In this document: in pieces, positions 1 to 5,314 of the stretch
How the letters are laid out: each line of letters starts with the position of its first letter
Position numbering within the stretch: the stretch's first letter is position 1
Origin: Planctomycetales bacterium 4484_123
GTDB taxonomy: Bacteria > Planctomycetota > Phycisphaerae > SM23-33
DNA: 5,458 nucleotides
Assembly (NCBI GenBank): GCA_002049885.1
Contig: MVCS01000117.1
Span: forward strand, 1-5,458
Direction: 5' to 3'
The notes under the pieces: generated by a model
The model's database searches: none
Told to the model about the DNA's origin: nothing
Seen by the model: only the letters and a program-made list of their open reading frames with translations
Program-made: the position numbers and the translations under genes

Positions 1-210
1 ACCCGGCATCTTGACCTCGCCACAGATAAGCGGCCTGCGATCGTCGCGCGCCAACACGCGCAGATCGCTGCGCTTCCTCGTACCGCGGCCATAGGTCTCA
101 ATGTCCGCCTCACCGAACGGCCACTCCGGGTGCTCTTGGAACAGAGCATTAGCCCAAGACTGCACCTTGCCGCAAAAAGAGACTTCGTGTTCCCTGGCTT
201 CGCTAGGCAT
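1..210 (-). CDS. N-terminal part of a probable restriction-modification enzyme (truncated by window edge)
   Basis: An open frame of 70 codons runs from an ATG at 210 down to base 1 without a stop, so only the N-terminus is present. An in-frame TGA lies just upstream (217-219), which makes this ATG the first possible methionine; a GAGG lies 11 bases before it. The peptide contains SFCGKVQSWANALF (residues 11-24), HPEWPF (27-32), KRSDLRV (46-52) and LICGEVKMPG (61-70). An Asp (D49) followed by E-V-K (E65, K67) after a hydrophobic strand matches the core of PD-(D/E)xK nucleases. From memory, such N-termini occur on large Eco57I-like or N-6 adenine methylase fusion proteins, where a nuclease domain precedes the methyltransferase; this is inference because the rest is missing. 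Its G+C is lower than that of the genes to the right. The existence of a gene is fairly sure, its function only moderately so. Confidence 0.66.
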   Translation of the reverse strand, partial: MPSEAREHEVSFCGKVQSWANALFQEHPEWPFGEADIETYGRGTRKRSDLRVLARDDRRPLICGEVKMPG

Positions 211-468
211 TATCGTTCATGCCTCAACAACATCCCGTAGCTTATTATGGCGCAGTAGAATGGATCGCGTTCCGACAAGACACATGGGGCCCCGTCGCCT
301 CCATGACCGTCACACTTGTAACATCCTACCGGCCACCAAGCACGGAAGCACGTTAGGCACAGCTTCGCAGATGCGCACCCTGCGCCCGCCGCGCTCGTCT
401 GCTGTGAAGACATGCCATCGATGGTACCAATGTTGCTGCCCCCTTCAAGCGTCCCGATTCTCCACCAC
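211..468. other. Low-G+C spacer between R-M-like gene and tRNA
   Basis: No convincing gene is seen on either strand in these 258 bases. The frames that are open here have unnatural amino-acid composition and no ribosome binding site that fits. A hand count gives 52% G+C for 181-240 and 57% for 241-300, against about 73% in the dehydrogenase gene (3241-3300). A CATAAT box on the minus strand (244-249) could be a -10 element for the truncated gene, but there is no acceptable -35 at the right distance. A 10-base perfect palindrome, CCATCGATGG, lies at 416-425 and has no assigned role. Confidence 0.5.
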
Positions 469-542
469 TGGGCCGTAGTGGACTTGAACCACTGACCTCG
501 TGCGTGTCGAGCACGCGCTCTAGCCAACTGAGCTAACGGCCC
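469..542 (-). tRNA. tRNA-Val (anticodon GAC), with C at position 33
   Basis: A complete 74-base cloverleaf reads leftwards. The acceptor stem GGGCCGT/ACGGCCC is a perfect 7 bp, the D stem is GCTC/GAGC with loop AGTTGGCTA, the anticodon stem is CGTGC/GCACG, the variable region is AGGTC, and the T stem is AGTGG/CCACT with loop TTCAAGT. The discriminator base is A, as usual for valine tRNAs, and CCA is not encoded, so it must be added after transcription. The anticodon loop is T-C-GAC-A-C: the anticodon reads GAC (valine codons GUC/GUU), but position 33, almost always U, is C. No register shift gives a paired stem with U33. The gene identity is secure; the isotype rests on the 5-bp stem fixing the loop. 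Confidence 0.93.
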
Positions 543-566
543 GCCTGCTCCCTCATCGACAGATGA

Positions 567-595
567 AGTGTACGCCTCAGTGGCGGGGCTGTCAA
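567..595 (-). promoter_or_regulatory. Sigma70-type promoter of the tRNA gene
   Basis: On the minus strand a perfect TTGACA (590-595) is followed after exactly 17 bases by TACACT (567-572), which matches the -10 consensus at 4 of 6 bases. Transcription should start near 560, about 18 bases before the mature tRNA 5' end at 542. The promoter lies between the methyltransferase stop and the tRNA, so the tRNA need not depend on readthrough from that gene. Confidence 0.75.
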
Positions 596-628
596 GTTAC
601 GTCCCACTGGTAAGGCAGGCCAGGGGCA

Positions 629-1471
629 TCACCACAACGTGGGGCCCTGGGCCTGCGAGCCGCCCTTGCGCCCGACGCGGCGGAGGTGGCGGAGGGCCTC
701 GGGGTTCTCGGCGATGTCGGTAGGCTGGCGCAGGCCGGCGAGCGTCTCGGCGATGCGCTGGCGGGAGCGTCTGACGTACTCCTCGGAGATGTCGATGCCC
801 AGGTACTTCCGCCCCAGTCGGGCGGCCACCACGCAGGTGGTGCCCGAGCCGCTGAAGGGGTCCAGCACCAGCTCGCCGGGGTTGGAGCAGGCCAGCACGA
901 TCCGCTCCAGGACCTTCTCGGGCATCTGGCACGGGTGCCAGCCGACGCGCTCCTTGAAGGTCCCGCAGAGGCGGGAGAAGCTCCAGACATCGTCGGGGAG
1001 CTTGCCGGCCGGGTGGGCCCGGCGGTCGGCGTAGGTGGTCTGCCGGGCCGACGGCACCCGCACGGCCATGTCGTTGAAGGTGAACCCGGTGGGGTCCTTG
1101 ACCCAGTAGAACAGGTGGGTGTGGCTGCGGGCGAACTTGCGCTTGGCGTTCTGCCCGAAGGTATAGTGCCAGATGACCCAGTTCCGCAGGTGCAGCCCGA
1201 GGGCGTTGCCGATGAGGCGGACCTCGGCGGCGTACTCGTCGCCGATGGCCACCCAGAAGCTGCCGGTGGGCTTCAGTGCCCGCTGGGCGCAGATGCGCAT
1301 CCAGCGCTCGGTCCAGGCGTGGTACTCATCGTAGGCCTTGCGGTCCTCGTACAGGTCGTACTTATAGCCGATGTTGAAGGGCGGGTCGGCGAAGATCAGG
1401 TCGGCGAACCCCTCCGGCATCTGCGAGAGGAGCTGGACGCAATCGCCCTGGATGATCTGGTTCGGTTCCAT
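629..1471 (-). CDS. Beta-class DNA methyltransferase (adenine-N6 or cytosine-N4), apparently solitary
   Basis: This 280-residue protein transfers a methyl group from S-adenosylmethionine to an exocyclic amino group of a DNA base. The catalytic motif IV is DPPF (29-32), within LIFADPPFNIGYKYD. A target-recognition region follows (about 105-175, including QNAKRKFARSHTHLFYW), then motif X (HPCQMPEKVLERIV, 179-192) and the SAM-binding motif I (DPFSGSGTT, 204-212), with the acidic D227 of motif II in LGIDIS. The order IV, recognition region, X, I defines the beta class. The layout resembles E. coli YhdJ (about 290 residues) and is shorter than CcrM (about 360), with no CcrM-like C-terminal extension. 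Methylated base and target site cannot be read from sequence. GGAGG lies only 3 bases before the ATG, a tight spacing. The upstream secreted-protein gene ends 52 bp before it on the same strand, so they may be co-transcribed. No restriction gene adjoins it inside the window. Confidence 0.93.
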   Translation of the reverse strand: MEPNQIIQGDCVQLLSQMPEGFADLIFADPPFNIGYKYDLYEDRKAYDEYHAWTERWMRICAQRALKPTGSFWVAIGDEYAAEVRLIGNALGLHLRNWVIWHYTFGQNAKRKFARSHTHLFYWVKDPTGFTFNDMAVRVPSARQTTYADRRAHPAGKLPDDVWSFSRLCGTFKERVGWHPCQMPEKVLERIVLACSNPGELVLDPFSGSGTTCVVAARLGRKYLGIDISEEYVRRSRQRIAETLAGLRQPTDIAENPEALRHLRRVGRKGGSQAQGPTLW

Positions 1472-1523
1472 CCGCCTCCGGAAGTCTTTCAGGCCGCGTC
1501 CCGCTCGCCGGTCAGGGCCGATG

Positions 1524-2666
1524 TCACTTCGTCCGCGTCGTGGTCGGCGCGGTGGTGGCCTGGGTGGCCGGCTGCTGAGGCTTTGTCAGTTCGAGCCCCT
1601 GGGCCATCTTGTCGATGGCCGAGACGAGCGGCTTCGGGTCATTCATATCGCTATTCAGCATTAGCACGTAGCCGAGCCCGTTGGCGCAGGCGGCACGAAT
1701 GACCACGATGCCCGCCTGCCCCCCGGCCGGGTCGATGGACCTGTACTTGAGGACGAACTGATAGCCCTGCCGGCCGGCCATCTTCGCCGGGCCCTGCTGC
1801 ACGAGCCGACCCGTCCGCTTGAGGCGCTTGAGGACCTCACGGTATAGCGCCAGCATCGCCCTTGCGCACCGCTCCGGGCCGTCCTGGGACGGGACCACCT
1901 GGAGCCTTCCCTCGGGCATGCGTGCCAGGTCCAGGCCCCAGGGCATGCGGACCCAGCCGCGGAGGTAGTCCGTCTGGAAGACGGTAACGATGTCTCCTGC
2001 CTTCGCGACCTGGGCCTTCCACCACTCCGGCGGGCGGAAGGCATATCCCCAGCGCCGAGTGACTATGGCCGGGCCCAGCGACGTGACCTTTTCGGATGCG
2101 GGGCTGACGGGGTCGAAGAACTTCAGCGTGGGCACCACCGCGCTGAAGACACTCAAGGCCCGCTGACCCAGGCGGCGTTCGGCCTCCACCGCCAGCACGT
2201 AGCCCATCTGGAACTTCCACCCGGAGGGAGACCTCAGCAGAAACAGTCGCAGCGCCGTCGTCTCCACCCCGCAGCTAGTATAGCTCTGGATCTGCACCTG
2301 CCCCGGCAGGCCGGCGACCTTCAGGGCCCTGCTGGTGTGGACCTTCAGGTCCCGAATGGACACCAAACCCTTCAAGGTCTCGTTGCGATTGGCGGCGAAA
2401 CTCCGCAGGGCGAGCTGCCGGCTGACCGGCCAGGCCGACAAGGTCACCGTCACCACCGGCTTGCCGCCCCGCTCCTGCGCCGCCTGGAGGACAACCTGGC
2501 GCTCGGCGCTGGTAACAAGGCGGAAGTCCTCCGGCAGGGCCAGGCTGACCCCGGCGAAGCCGAGCCTGATGGTGGCACCCAGTTCGATGGGGGGCCGTTC
2601 GGCACCGCCCCCGGCAACCAGAGGCGCCCCCCACCCCCAGGCCAAGACCATCAGCAGGTATCGCAT
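1524..2666 (-). CDS. Secreted protein of unknown function with two similar domains
   Basis: I do not recognise this 380-residue protein. It begins MRYLLMVLAW with a short hydrophobic stretch and a small-residue segment (LVAGGGA, 16-22) that looks like a Sec signal peptide with cleavage near residue 19-22; no clear lipobox is present. Two regions of about 155 residues, roughly 31-184 and 200-361, share a layout: a strand followed by an aromatic/proline turn (ALPEDF, 43-48; AFRPPEWW, 209-216), a middle helix, KVAGLPGQVQIQSY (116-129) matching KMAGRQGYQFVLKY (295-308), a GYVL strand (156-159; 332-335) and a final amphipathic helix ending in LKF or LEL. This recalls Mog1p/PsbP/DcrB-like folds, by inference only. 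The tail (362-380) is a low-complexity Gln/Pro/Thr/Ala linker. The start is set by AGGAG 5 bases before the ATG and by the signal peptide; the open frame continues upstream only as antisense of the dehydrogenase gene. Confidence 0.85.
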   Translation of the reverse strand: MRYLLMVLAWGWGAPLVAGGGAERPPIELGATIRLGFAGVSLALPEDFRLVTSAERQVVLQAAQERGGKPVVTVTLSAWPVSRQLALRSFAANRNETLKGLVSIRDLKVHTSRALKVAGLPGQVQIQSYTSCGVETTALRLFLLRSPSGWKFQMGYVLAVEAERRLGQRALSVFSAVVPTLKFFDPVSPASEKVTSLGPAIVTRRWGYAFRPPEWWKAQVAKAGDIVTVFQTDYLRGWVRMPWGLDLARMPEGRLQVVPSQDGPERCARAMLALYREVLKRLKRTGRLVQQGPAKMAGRQGYQFVLKYRSIDPAGGQAGIVVIRAACANGLGYVLMLNSDMNDPKPLVSAIDKMAQGLELTKPQQPATQATTAPTTTRTK

Positions 2667-2760
2667 GAGAGCTCCTGGGCCATTCGGACACGGCTCTGGC
2701 AGGCCCCCGGCCACCCAGCCAAAGGGCCTCCACGCGCACCGAAAGGTCCGCACAACCAGA

Positions 2761-2789
2761 AGCATAAGGGCCGCCGGAGCAGGCGGCAA
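2761..2789 (-). promoter_or_regulatory. Candidate promoter for the secreted protein gene
   Basis: On the minus strand TTGCCG (2784-2789, 4 of 6 matches to the -35 consensus) is followed after 17 bases by TATGCT (2761-2766, 4 of 6). It would give a leader of about 90 bases before the ATG at 2666. The match is modest, although A+T-rich hexamers at this spacing are uncommon in the surrounding DNA. Confidence 0.35.
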
Positions 2790-2880
2790 GGCCCTCCGGG
2801 AAAAAGCCCGCCGGCCATTCGGGCCCTGCCGGAGCCAGTGCCGCAGGTGGCAAGCACACCTCTGCCGCCCTGGCGGCGAG

Positions 2881-2909
2881 TTGACAGTGCCGGCAGGGAC
2901 GGTTAGAAA
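2881..2909 (+). promoter_or_regulatory. Sigma70-type promoter of the dehydrogenase-HAD operon
   Basis: A perfect TTGACA (2881-2886) is followed after exactly 17 bases by TAGAAA (2904-2909, 4 of 6 matches to TATAAT). Transcription would start near 2916, giving a leader of about 40 bases that contains the strong GAGGAGG ribosome binding site. Confidence 0.7.
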
Positions 2910-2955
2910 CCCGCTGGACGTCGGCCCCGCGAGGAGAAACGAGGAGGCGGCTGCC

Positions 2956-3999
2956 ATGGGTCCTGACCGAACACATCCGGCGCCGGGCGCGGCGGTGCGT
3001 GTGGGCGTGGTGGGCATGGGCATTCGCGGCAGGATGTATGCGGCCATCGCCCAGGCCCTGCCGGAGGTGGAGCTCACGGGTGTCTGCGACATCGCCGAGG
3101 ACGCCCGCCTGGCCGCCGCCGATGAGTTCGCCGTGCCGGTCTTCGAGGATGTGCAGACCATGTGCGAGCAGGCGGGGCCCGAGGCGGTGGTGATCGCGAC
3201 GCCGGACTTCGCCCACGTCGGCCCGACCCTGGCGGCGATCGAGGCGGGCAGGCACGTGCTGGTGGAGAAGCCCCTGGCGACGGAGGTGGATGCTGCCCGG
3301 CGCATCTGCGATGCCGCCGAGGCGGCGGGGATCCGGGGCATGGTGGCCTTCGAGAATCACTGGAACCCACCCCTGTCGGCCATGAAGTCCGCCGCCGAGG
3401 CGGGCCAGTTGGGCGAGCTGGTCTCCTGCAACTCTCAGCTCGACGACCGCATCGACGTGCCCACCGAGTACCTGCGCTGGCTGGGGCGGTCCTCGCCGGG
3501 CTGGTTCCTGATGTCGCACACGGTGGAGCTGGCCGGCTGGATTGCCGGGCAGCGGCCCGTGGAGGTCCAGGCCCGCGGGCATACGGGCGTGCTGTCGGCC
3601 TTGGGCCTTGAGACCTACGACGCCATTCACGCCGTGGTGGTCTTCGACGGCGGGATGGTGGGCTCGTTCAGTTCCTGCTGGGTGCTGCCGAGGTCGCTGC
3701 CGCTGGCCTTCCAGTTCCGCCACGAGATGGTGGGTACGGGCGGGTCGGCCCGGGCCGACCTGACCGACCAGATGCTGCACCTGGCTGCCGAGCGCTACGA
3801 ACACCCCGCCACCATCGGCGTGACCATGGGCGGGTCGCTGAGCAGTCCGCCGGCGTTGATGTTCGCGGAGTTCGTCCGGGCCCTGGCCGAGGGGCGCGAC
3901 CCGCCCTGCCCGCTTGGCGACGGCCTGCTGAACGTGGCCGCCATCGCCGCCATCCACTCCAGCATCGAGACTCGCCGGGCGGTGGAGGTGAGGGTGTGA
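2956..3999 (+). CDS. Gfo/Idh/MocA-family NAD(P)-dependent oxidoreductase
   Basis: This 347-residue protein belongs to the glucose-fructose oxidoreductase / inositol dehydrogenase / MocA family, which oxidises or reduces sugars, cyclitols and related compounds with NAD(P). The N-terminal Rossmann strand and glycine loop are VRVGVVGMGIRGRM (14-27; G20, G22, G25). VCDIAEDAR (43-51) follows the second strand, whose acidic D45 favours NAD binding, then VVIATPDFAHV (78-88) and the family signature VEKPLATE with K105. The C-terminal substrate domain starts near residue 130. In its active-site helix, WFLMSHTVELAGWI (183-196), H188 is kept but the Asp usually four residues before it is F184. No signal peptide is seen, so it should be cytoplasmic. 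GAGGAGG lies 8 bases before the ATG and settles the start. Its stop overlaps the HAD gene start by four bases. The family is certain; the substrate is not predictable. Confidence 0.93.
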   Translation: MGPDRTHPAPGAAVRVGVVGMGIRGRMYAAIAQALPEVELTGVCDIAEDARLAAADEFAVPVFEDVQTMCEQAGPEAVVIATPDFAHVGPTLAAIEAGRHVLVEKPLATEVDAARRICDAAEAAGIRGMVAFENHWNPPLSAMKSAAEAGQLGELVSCNSQLDDRIDVPTEYLRWLGRSSPGWFLMSHTVELAGWIAGQRPVEVQARGHTGVLSALGLETYDAIHAVVVFDGGMVGSFSSCWVLPRSLPLAFQFRHEMVGTGGSARADLTDQMLHLAAERYEHPATIGVTMGGSLSSPPALMFAEFVRALAEGRDPPCPLGDGLLNVAAIAAIHSSIETRRAVEVRV

Positions 4000-4724
4000 T
4001 CCGGGCCGTGACGTTCGACTTCTGGGGCACCACCTACGTGGAGGGCCCCGCCGCGGCCAGGCGCCGGGAGCTGCGCGTGCAGTACGCCCATGGCTTCTTC
4101 ACGGGCATGGGCGCACAGGTGGCCGAACAGCAGTTGGAGTACGGCCTGGAGATCGTGGTCCGGCAGATCGACCATGCCCGCCACAGCCGACACGCCGGAC
4201 TGGACGCCGCGGAGACCGGCAGGTTGTTGGCCGATGCAGTCGGCCTCAGGCTCCGGGCCGAGGAGGCACGCCGGCTGGGAGAGCTGCTGTCGTCGGCGGG
4301 CCGGGAGGCCCCGCCGGTGCCGGCACCGGGCGCTCTGGAGGTCCTCCAGAGCCTTCACGGTTCGCTCCGGCTGGGGCTGATCTCCGACACCGGCCTGACT
4401 CTCGGATACGACCTGTACGCGGTCATGGAGGCCGACGGCATCGCCCAACTGTTCGACCACTTCACCTTCTCCGACCAGACCGGCACGACCAAGCCGGAGG
4501 TCCGGCAGTTCCATCACACGCTGTACCGCCTGGGCTGCGAGCCCCAGGAGGCGGTGCACGTGGGCGACCTGGAATCGACGGACATCGTCGGCGCCAAGCA
4601 GGCCGGCATGCGGGCCATCCGCATCCTGCACCCCCGGCAGGACCACGCCACCACCGCCGACGCCGCCATCAAGGCCATGGACCAGCTCCTGGAAATCCTC
4701 CGCCGGTGGGGCGCGCCTGTTTGA
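3996..4724 (+). CDS. HAD-superfamily hydrolase with an atypical nucleophile motif
   Basis: A 242-residue cytoplasmic HAD-fold protein starting with GTG. Motif I is FDFWGTT (7-13), with nucleophile D8; motif II is LISDTG (129-133, S130); the motif III lysine is in TKPE (K166); motif IV is VGDLESTD (189-196; D191, D196). Residues about 15-105 form a helical C1-type cap. Most HAD phosphatases have Asp two residues after the nucleophile (DxDxT) as general acid/base; here it is Trp (W10), as in some haloacid dehalogenase-like and uncharacterised members. Phosphatase activity is therefore not assured. The GTG overlaps the preceding stop in the sequence GTGA (3996-3999), with GGAGG 7 bases upstream, so the two genes are very likely translationally coupled and may act in one pathway, for example on a sugar or cyclitol and a derivative of it. 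That pathway is inference. Confidence 0.9.
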   Translation: MIRAVTFDFWGTTYVEGPAAARRRELRVQYAHGFFTGMGAQVAEQQLEYGLEIVVRQIDHARHSRHAGLDAAETGRLLADAVGLRLRAEEARRLGELLSSAGREAPPVPAPGALEVLQSLHGSLRLGLISDTGLTLGYDLYAVMEADGIAQLFDHFTFSDQTGTTKPEVRQFHHTLYRLGCEPQEAVHVGDLESTDIVGAKQAGMRAIRILHPRQDHATTADAAIKAMDQLLEILRRWGAPV

Positions 4725-4728
4725 CCTC

Positions 4729-4762
4729 CGGGGCCGCCGACCTGCCTGCCGGGGCGGCCCCG
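4729..4762 (+). terminator. Stem-loop after the HAD gene, possible terminator without U-tract
   Basis: CGGGGCCGCC (4729-4738) is complementary over all ten bases to GGCGGCCCCG (4753-4762), with a 14-base loop, starting 5 bases after the HAD stop codon. No T-run follows on the plus strand; instead CAAAATCG and an A-run follow. It could stop transcription as a U-less terminator or protect the mRNA 3' end. It sits between the HAD operon and the rrf2 promoter, where a terminator is expected. Confidence 0.45.
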
Positions 4763-4764
4763 CA

Positions 4765-4789
4765 AAATCGTACTAAAAAAGTACTATTT
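4765..4789 (+). promoter_or_regulatory. Upstream Rrf2-type operator (dyad 1)
   Basis: A 25-base dyad: left arm AAATCGTACT (4765-4774), spacer of five A (4775-4779), right arm AGTACTATTT (4780-4789). The arms are complementary at 9 of 10 positions. The total length and the central ACT, A/T spacer, AGT match the form of the E. coli IscR type 1 site, while the outer bases differ. It lies at the expected place for autoregulation by the regulator encoded just downstream. Confidence 0.72.
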
Positions 4790-4793
4790 CCCG

Positions 4794-4822
4794 TGGAAAT
4801 CGTACCGATAAGGTGCTATATA
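4794..4822 (+). promoter_or_regulatory. Candidate promoter of the rrf2-iscS operon
   Basis: TGGAAA (4794-4799, 4 of 6 to TTGACA) and TATATA (4817-4822, 4 of 6 to TATAAT) are spaced by 17 bases. Transcription would start near 4829, about 30 bases before the rrf2 ATG. The second dyad (4797-4821) covers almost the whole promoter, so binding there should block RNA polymerase. Confidence 0.55.
4797..4821 (+). promoter_or_regulatory. Promoter-overlapping Rrf2-type operator (dyad 2)
   Basis: A second dyad of the same 10-5-10 form: AAATCGTACC (4797-4806), spacer GATAA (4807-4811), GGTGCTATAT (4812-4821). The arms match at 7 of 10 positions, and the left arm shares the nine bases AAATCGTAC with dyad 1. 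The two centres (4777 and 4809) are 32 bp apart, close to three helical turns, so two regulator dimers would bind the same DNA face. It is the weaker dyad and so may be the lower-affinity site. Confidence 0.62.
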
Positions 4823-4859
4823 TCCTGTAGGCAACGCTGCACGCGGGAGCTGCGCTGAA

Positions 4860-5303
4860 ATGCTGGCTCTGACCAAGAAAACGGGATACGGGCTGATCGC
4901 CATGACGCACCTGGCCAGGCTCCAGGCCGGACAGGTGGCCAGCGCCAGGGAGGTCGCCGGCCGCTACAACATCCCGACCTCGTTGCTGATGAACGTGCTG
5001 AAGGAGCTGGCGGCGGCCGGGTATGTCGAGTCGCTCCGCGGGCCCCACGGCGGCTACCGGCTGGCGGTGGACCCCGGGCAGGTCACCCTGGCCGACCTGA
5101 TTACCGCCCTGGAGGGGCCCATCCGCCTGGCCGAGTGCGTCGCCGGCGACCAGGGCGCCTCCGACGACCAGCCCTGCCGGCTGCTGGAGAGCTGTCCCAT
5201 TGCCGAGCCGGTCCATCGCGTGCATCGCCGGCTCAGTGACTTTCTCAGGACGGTGACCTTGGCGGAGATTGTGGCCCCGGCCGAGGCCGGGACGAAGGAT
5301 TGA
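4860..5303 (+). CDS. Rrf2-family transcriptional regulator, IscR-like, probably Fe-S sensing
   Basis: This 147-residue protein is a winged-helix Rrf2-family repressor/activator. The N-terminal helix KKTGYGLIAMTHLA (6-19), the HTH (about 25-52, recognition helix around PTSLLMNVLKEL) and the wing RGPHGGYRLA (60-69) are the family's conserved DNA-binding parts. LADLITALEGPI (77-88) begins the dimerisation helix region. Three cysteines, C93, C106 and C112, sit where IscR binds its [2Fe-2S] cluster, but the spacing is C-x12-C-x5-C, not the x5/x5 of E. coli IscR (C92, C98, C104). GGGAG lies 10 bases before the ATG. The desulfurase gene starts 11 bp after its stop, an arrangement typical of Fe-S assembly operons. 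Expected role: sense cluster supply and repress its own operon through the two upstream dyads. Sensing and repression are inferred from family and position. Confidence 0.92.
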   Translation: MLALTKKTGYGLIAMTHLARLQAGQVASAREVAGRYNIPTSLLMNVLKELAAAGYVESLRGPHGGYRLAVDPGQVTLADLITALEGPIRLAECVAGDQGASDDQPCRLLESCPIAEPVHRVHRRLSDFLRTVTLAEIVAPAEAGTKD

Positions 5304-5314
5304 GGAACTGCCCC

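Larger units (their letters stand above)
2667..2955. promoter_or_regulatory. Divergent intergenic region
   Basis: These 289 bases separate two divergently read genes and hold a candidate promoter for each direction (annotated separately). Open frames crossing it show no coding character. A small hairpin, GCCGCC (2770-2775) with GGCGGC (2782-2787), and a 10-base direct repeat, GGCCATTCGG (2678-2687 and 2813-2822), are visible; neither is strong enough in this G+C-rich context to be called an operator. Confidence 0.55.

Noticed and set aside
101..527. Open frames on both strands across the left spacer and the tRNA
   Set aside because: Both overlap the tRNA or the truncated minus-strand gene, and their translations show no domain-like pattern.
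545..620. GCCTGC / GCAGGC inverted pair flanking the tRNA promoter, considered as a terminator
   Set aside because: The arms are about 70 bases apart and no T-run follows on the minus strand.
686..1702. Long open plus-strand frame over the methyltransferase, and similar long antisense frames elsewhere
   Set aside because: High G+C suppresses stop codons. These frames have low-complexity Gly/Ala/Arg/Pro-rich translations and no known motifs, and they lie opposite well-supported genes.
2678..2822. Direct repeat GGCCATTCGG, 135 bp apart, in the divergent region
   Set aside because: Only ten bases, no dyad symmetry, and no fitting position relative to the promoters; chance is plausible at this base composition.
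2335..2955. Upstream extension of the dehydrogenase reading frame by about 200 codons
   Set aside because: The extension is antisense to the secreted protein gene and lacks family similarity. A perfect -35, a spaced -10 and GAGGAGG all point to ATG 2956 as the start.
2667..3341. N-terminal extension of the secreted protein frame to a start at 3341
   Set aside because: It is antisense to the dehydrogenase. The ATG at 2666 has a good ribosome binding site and begins a signal peptide.
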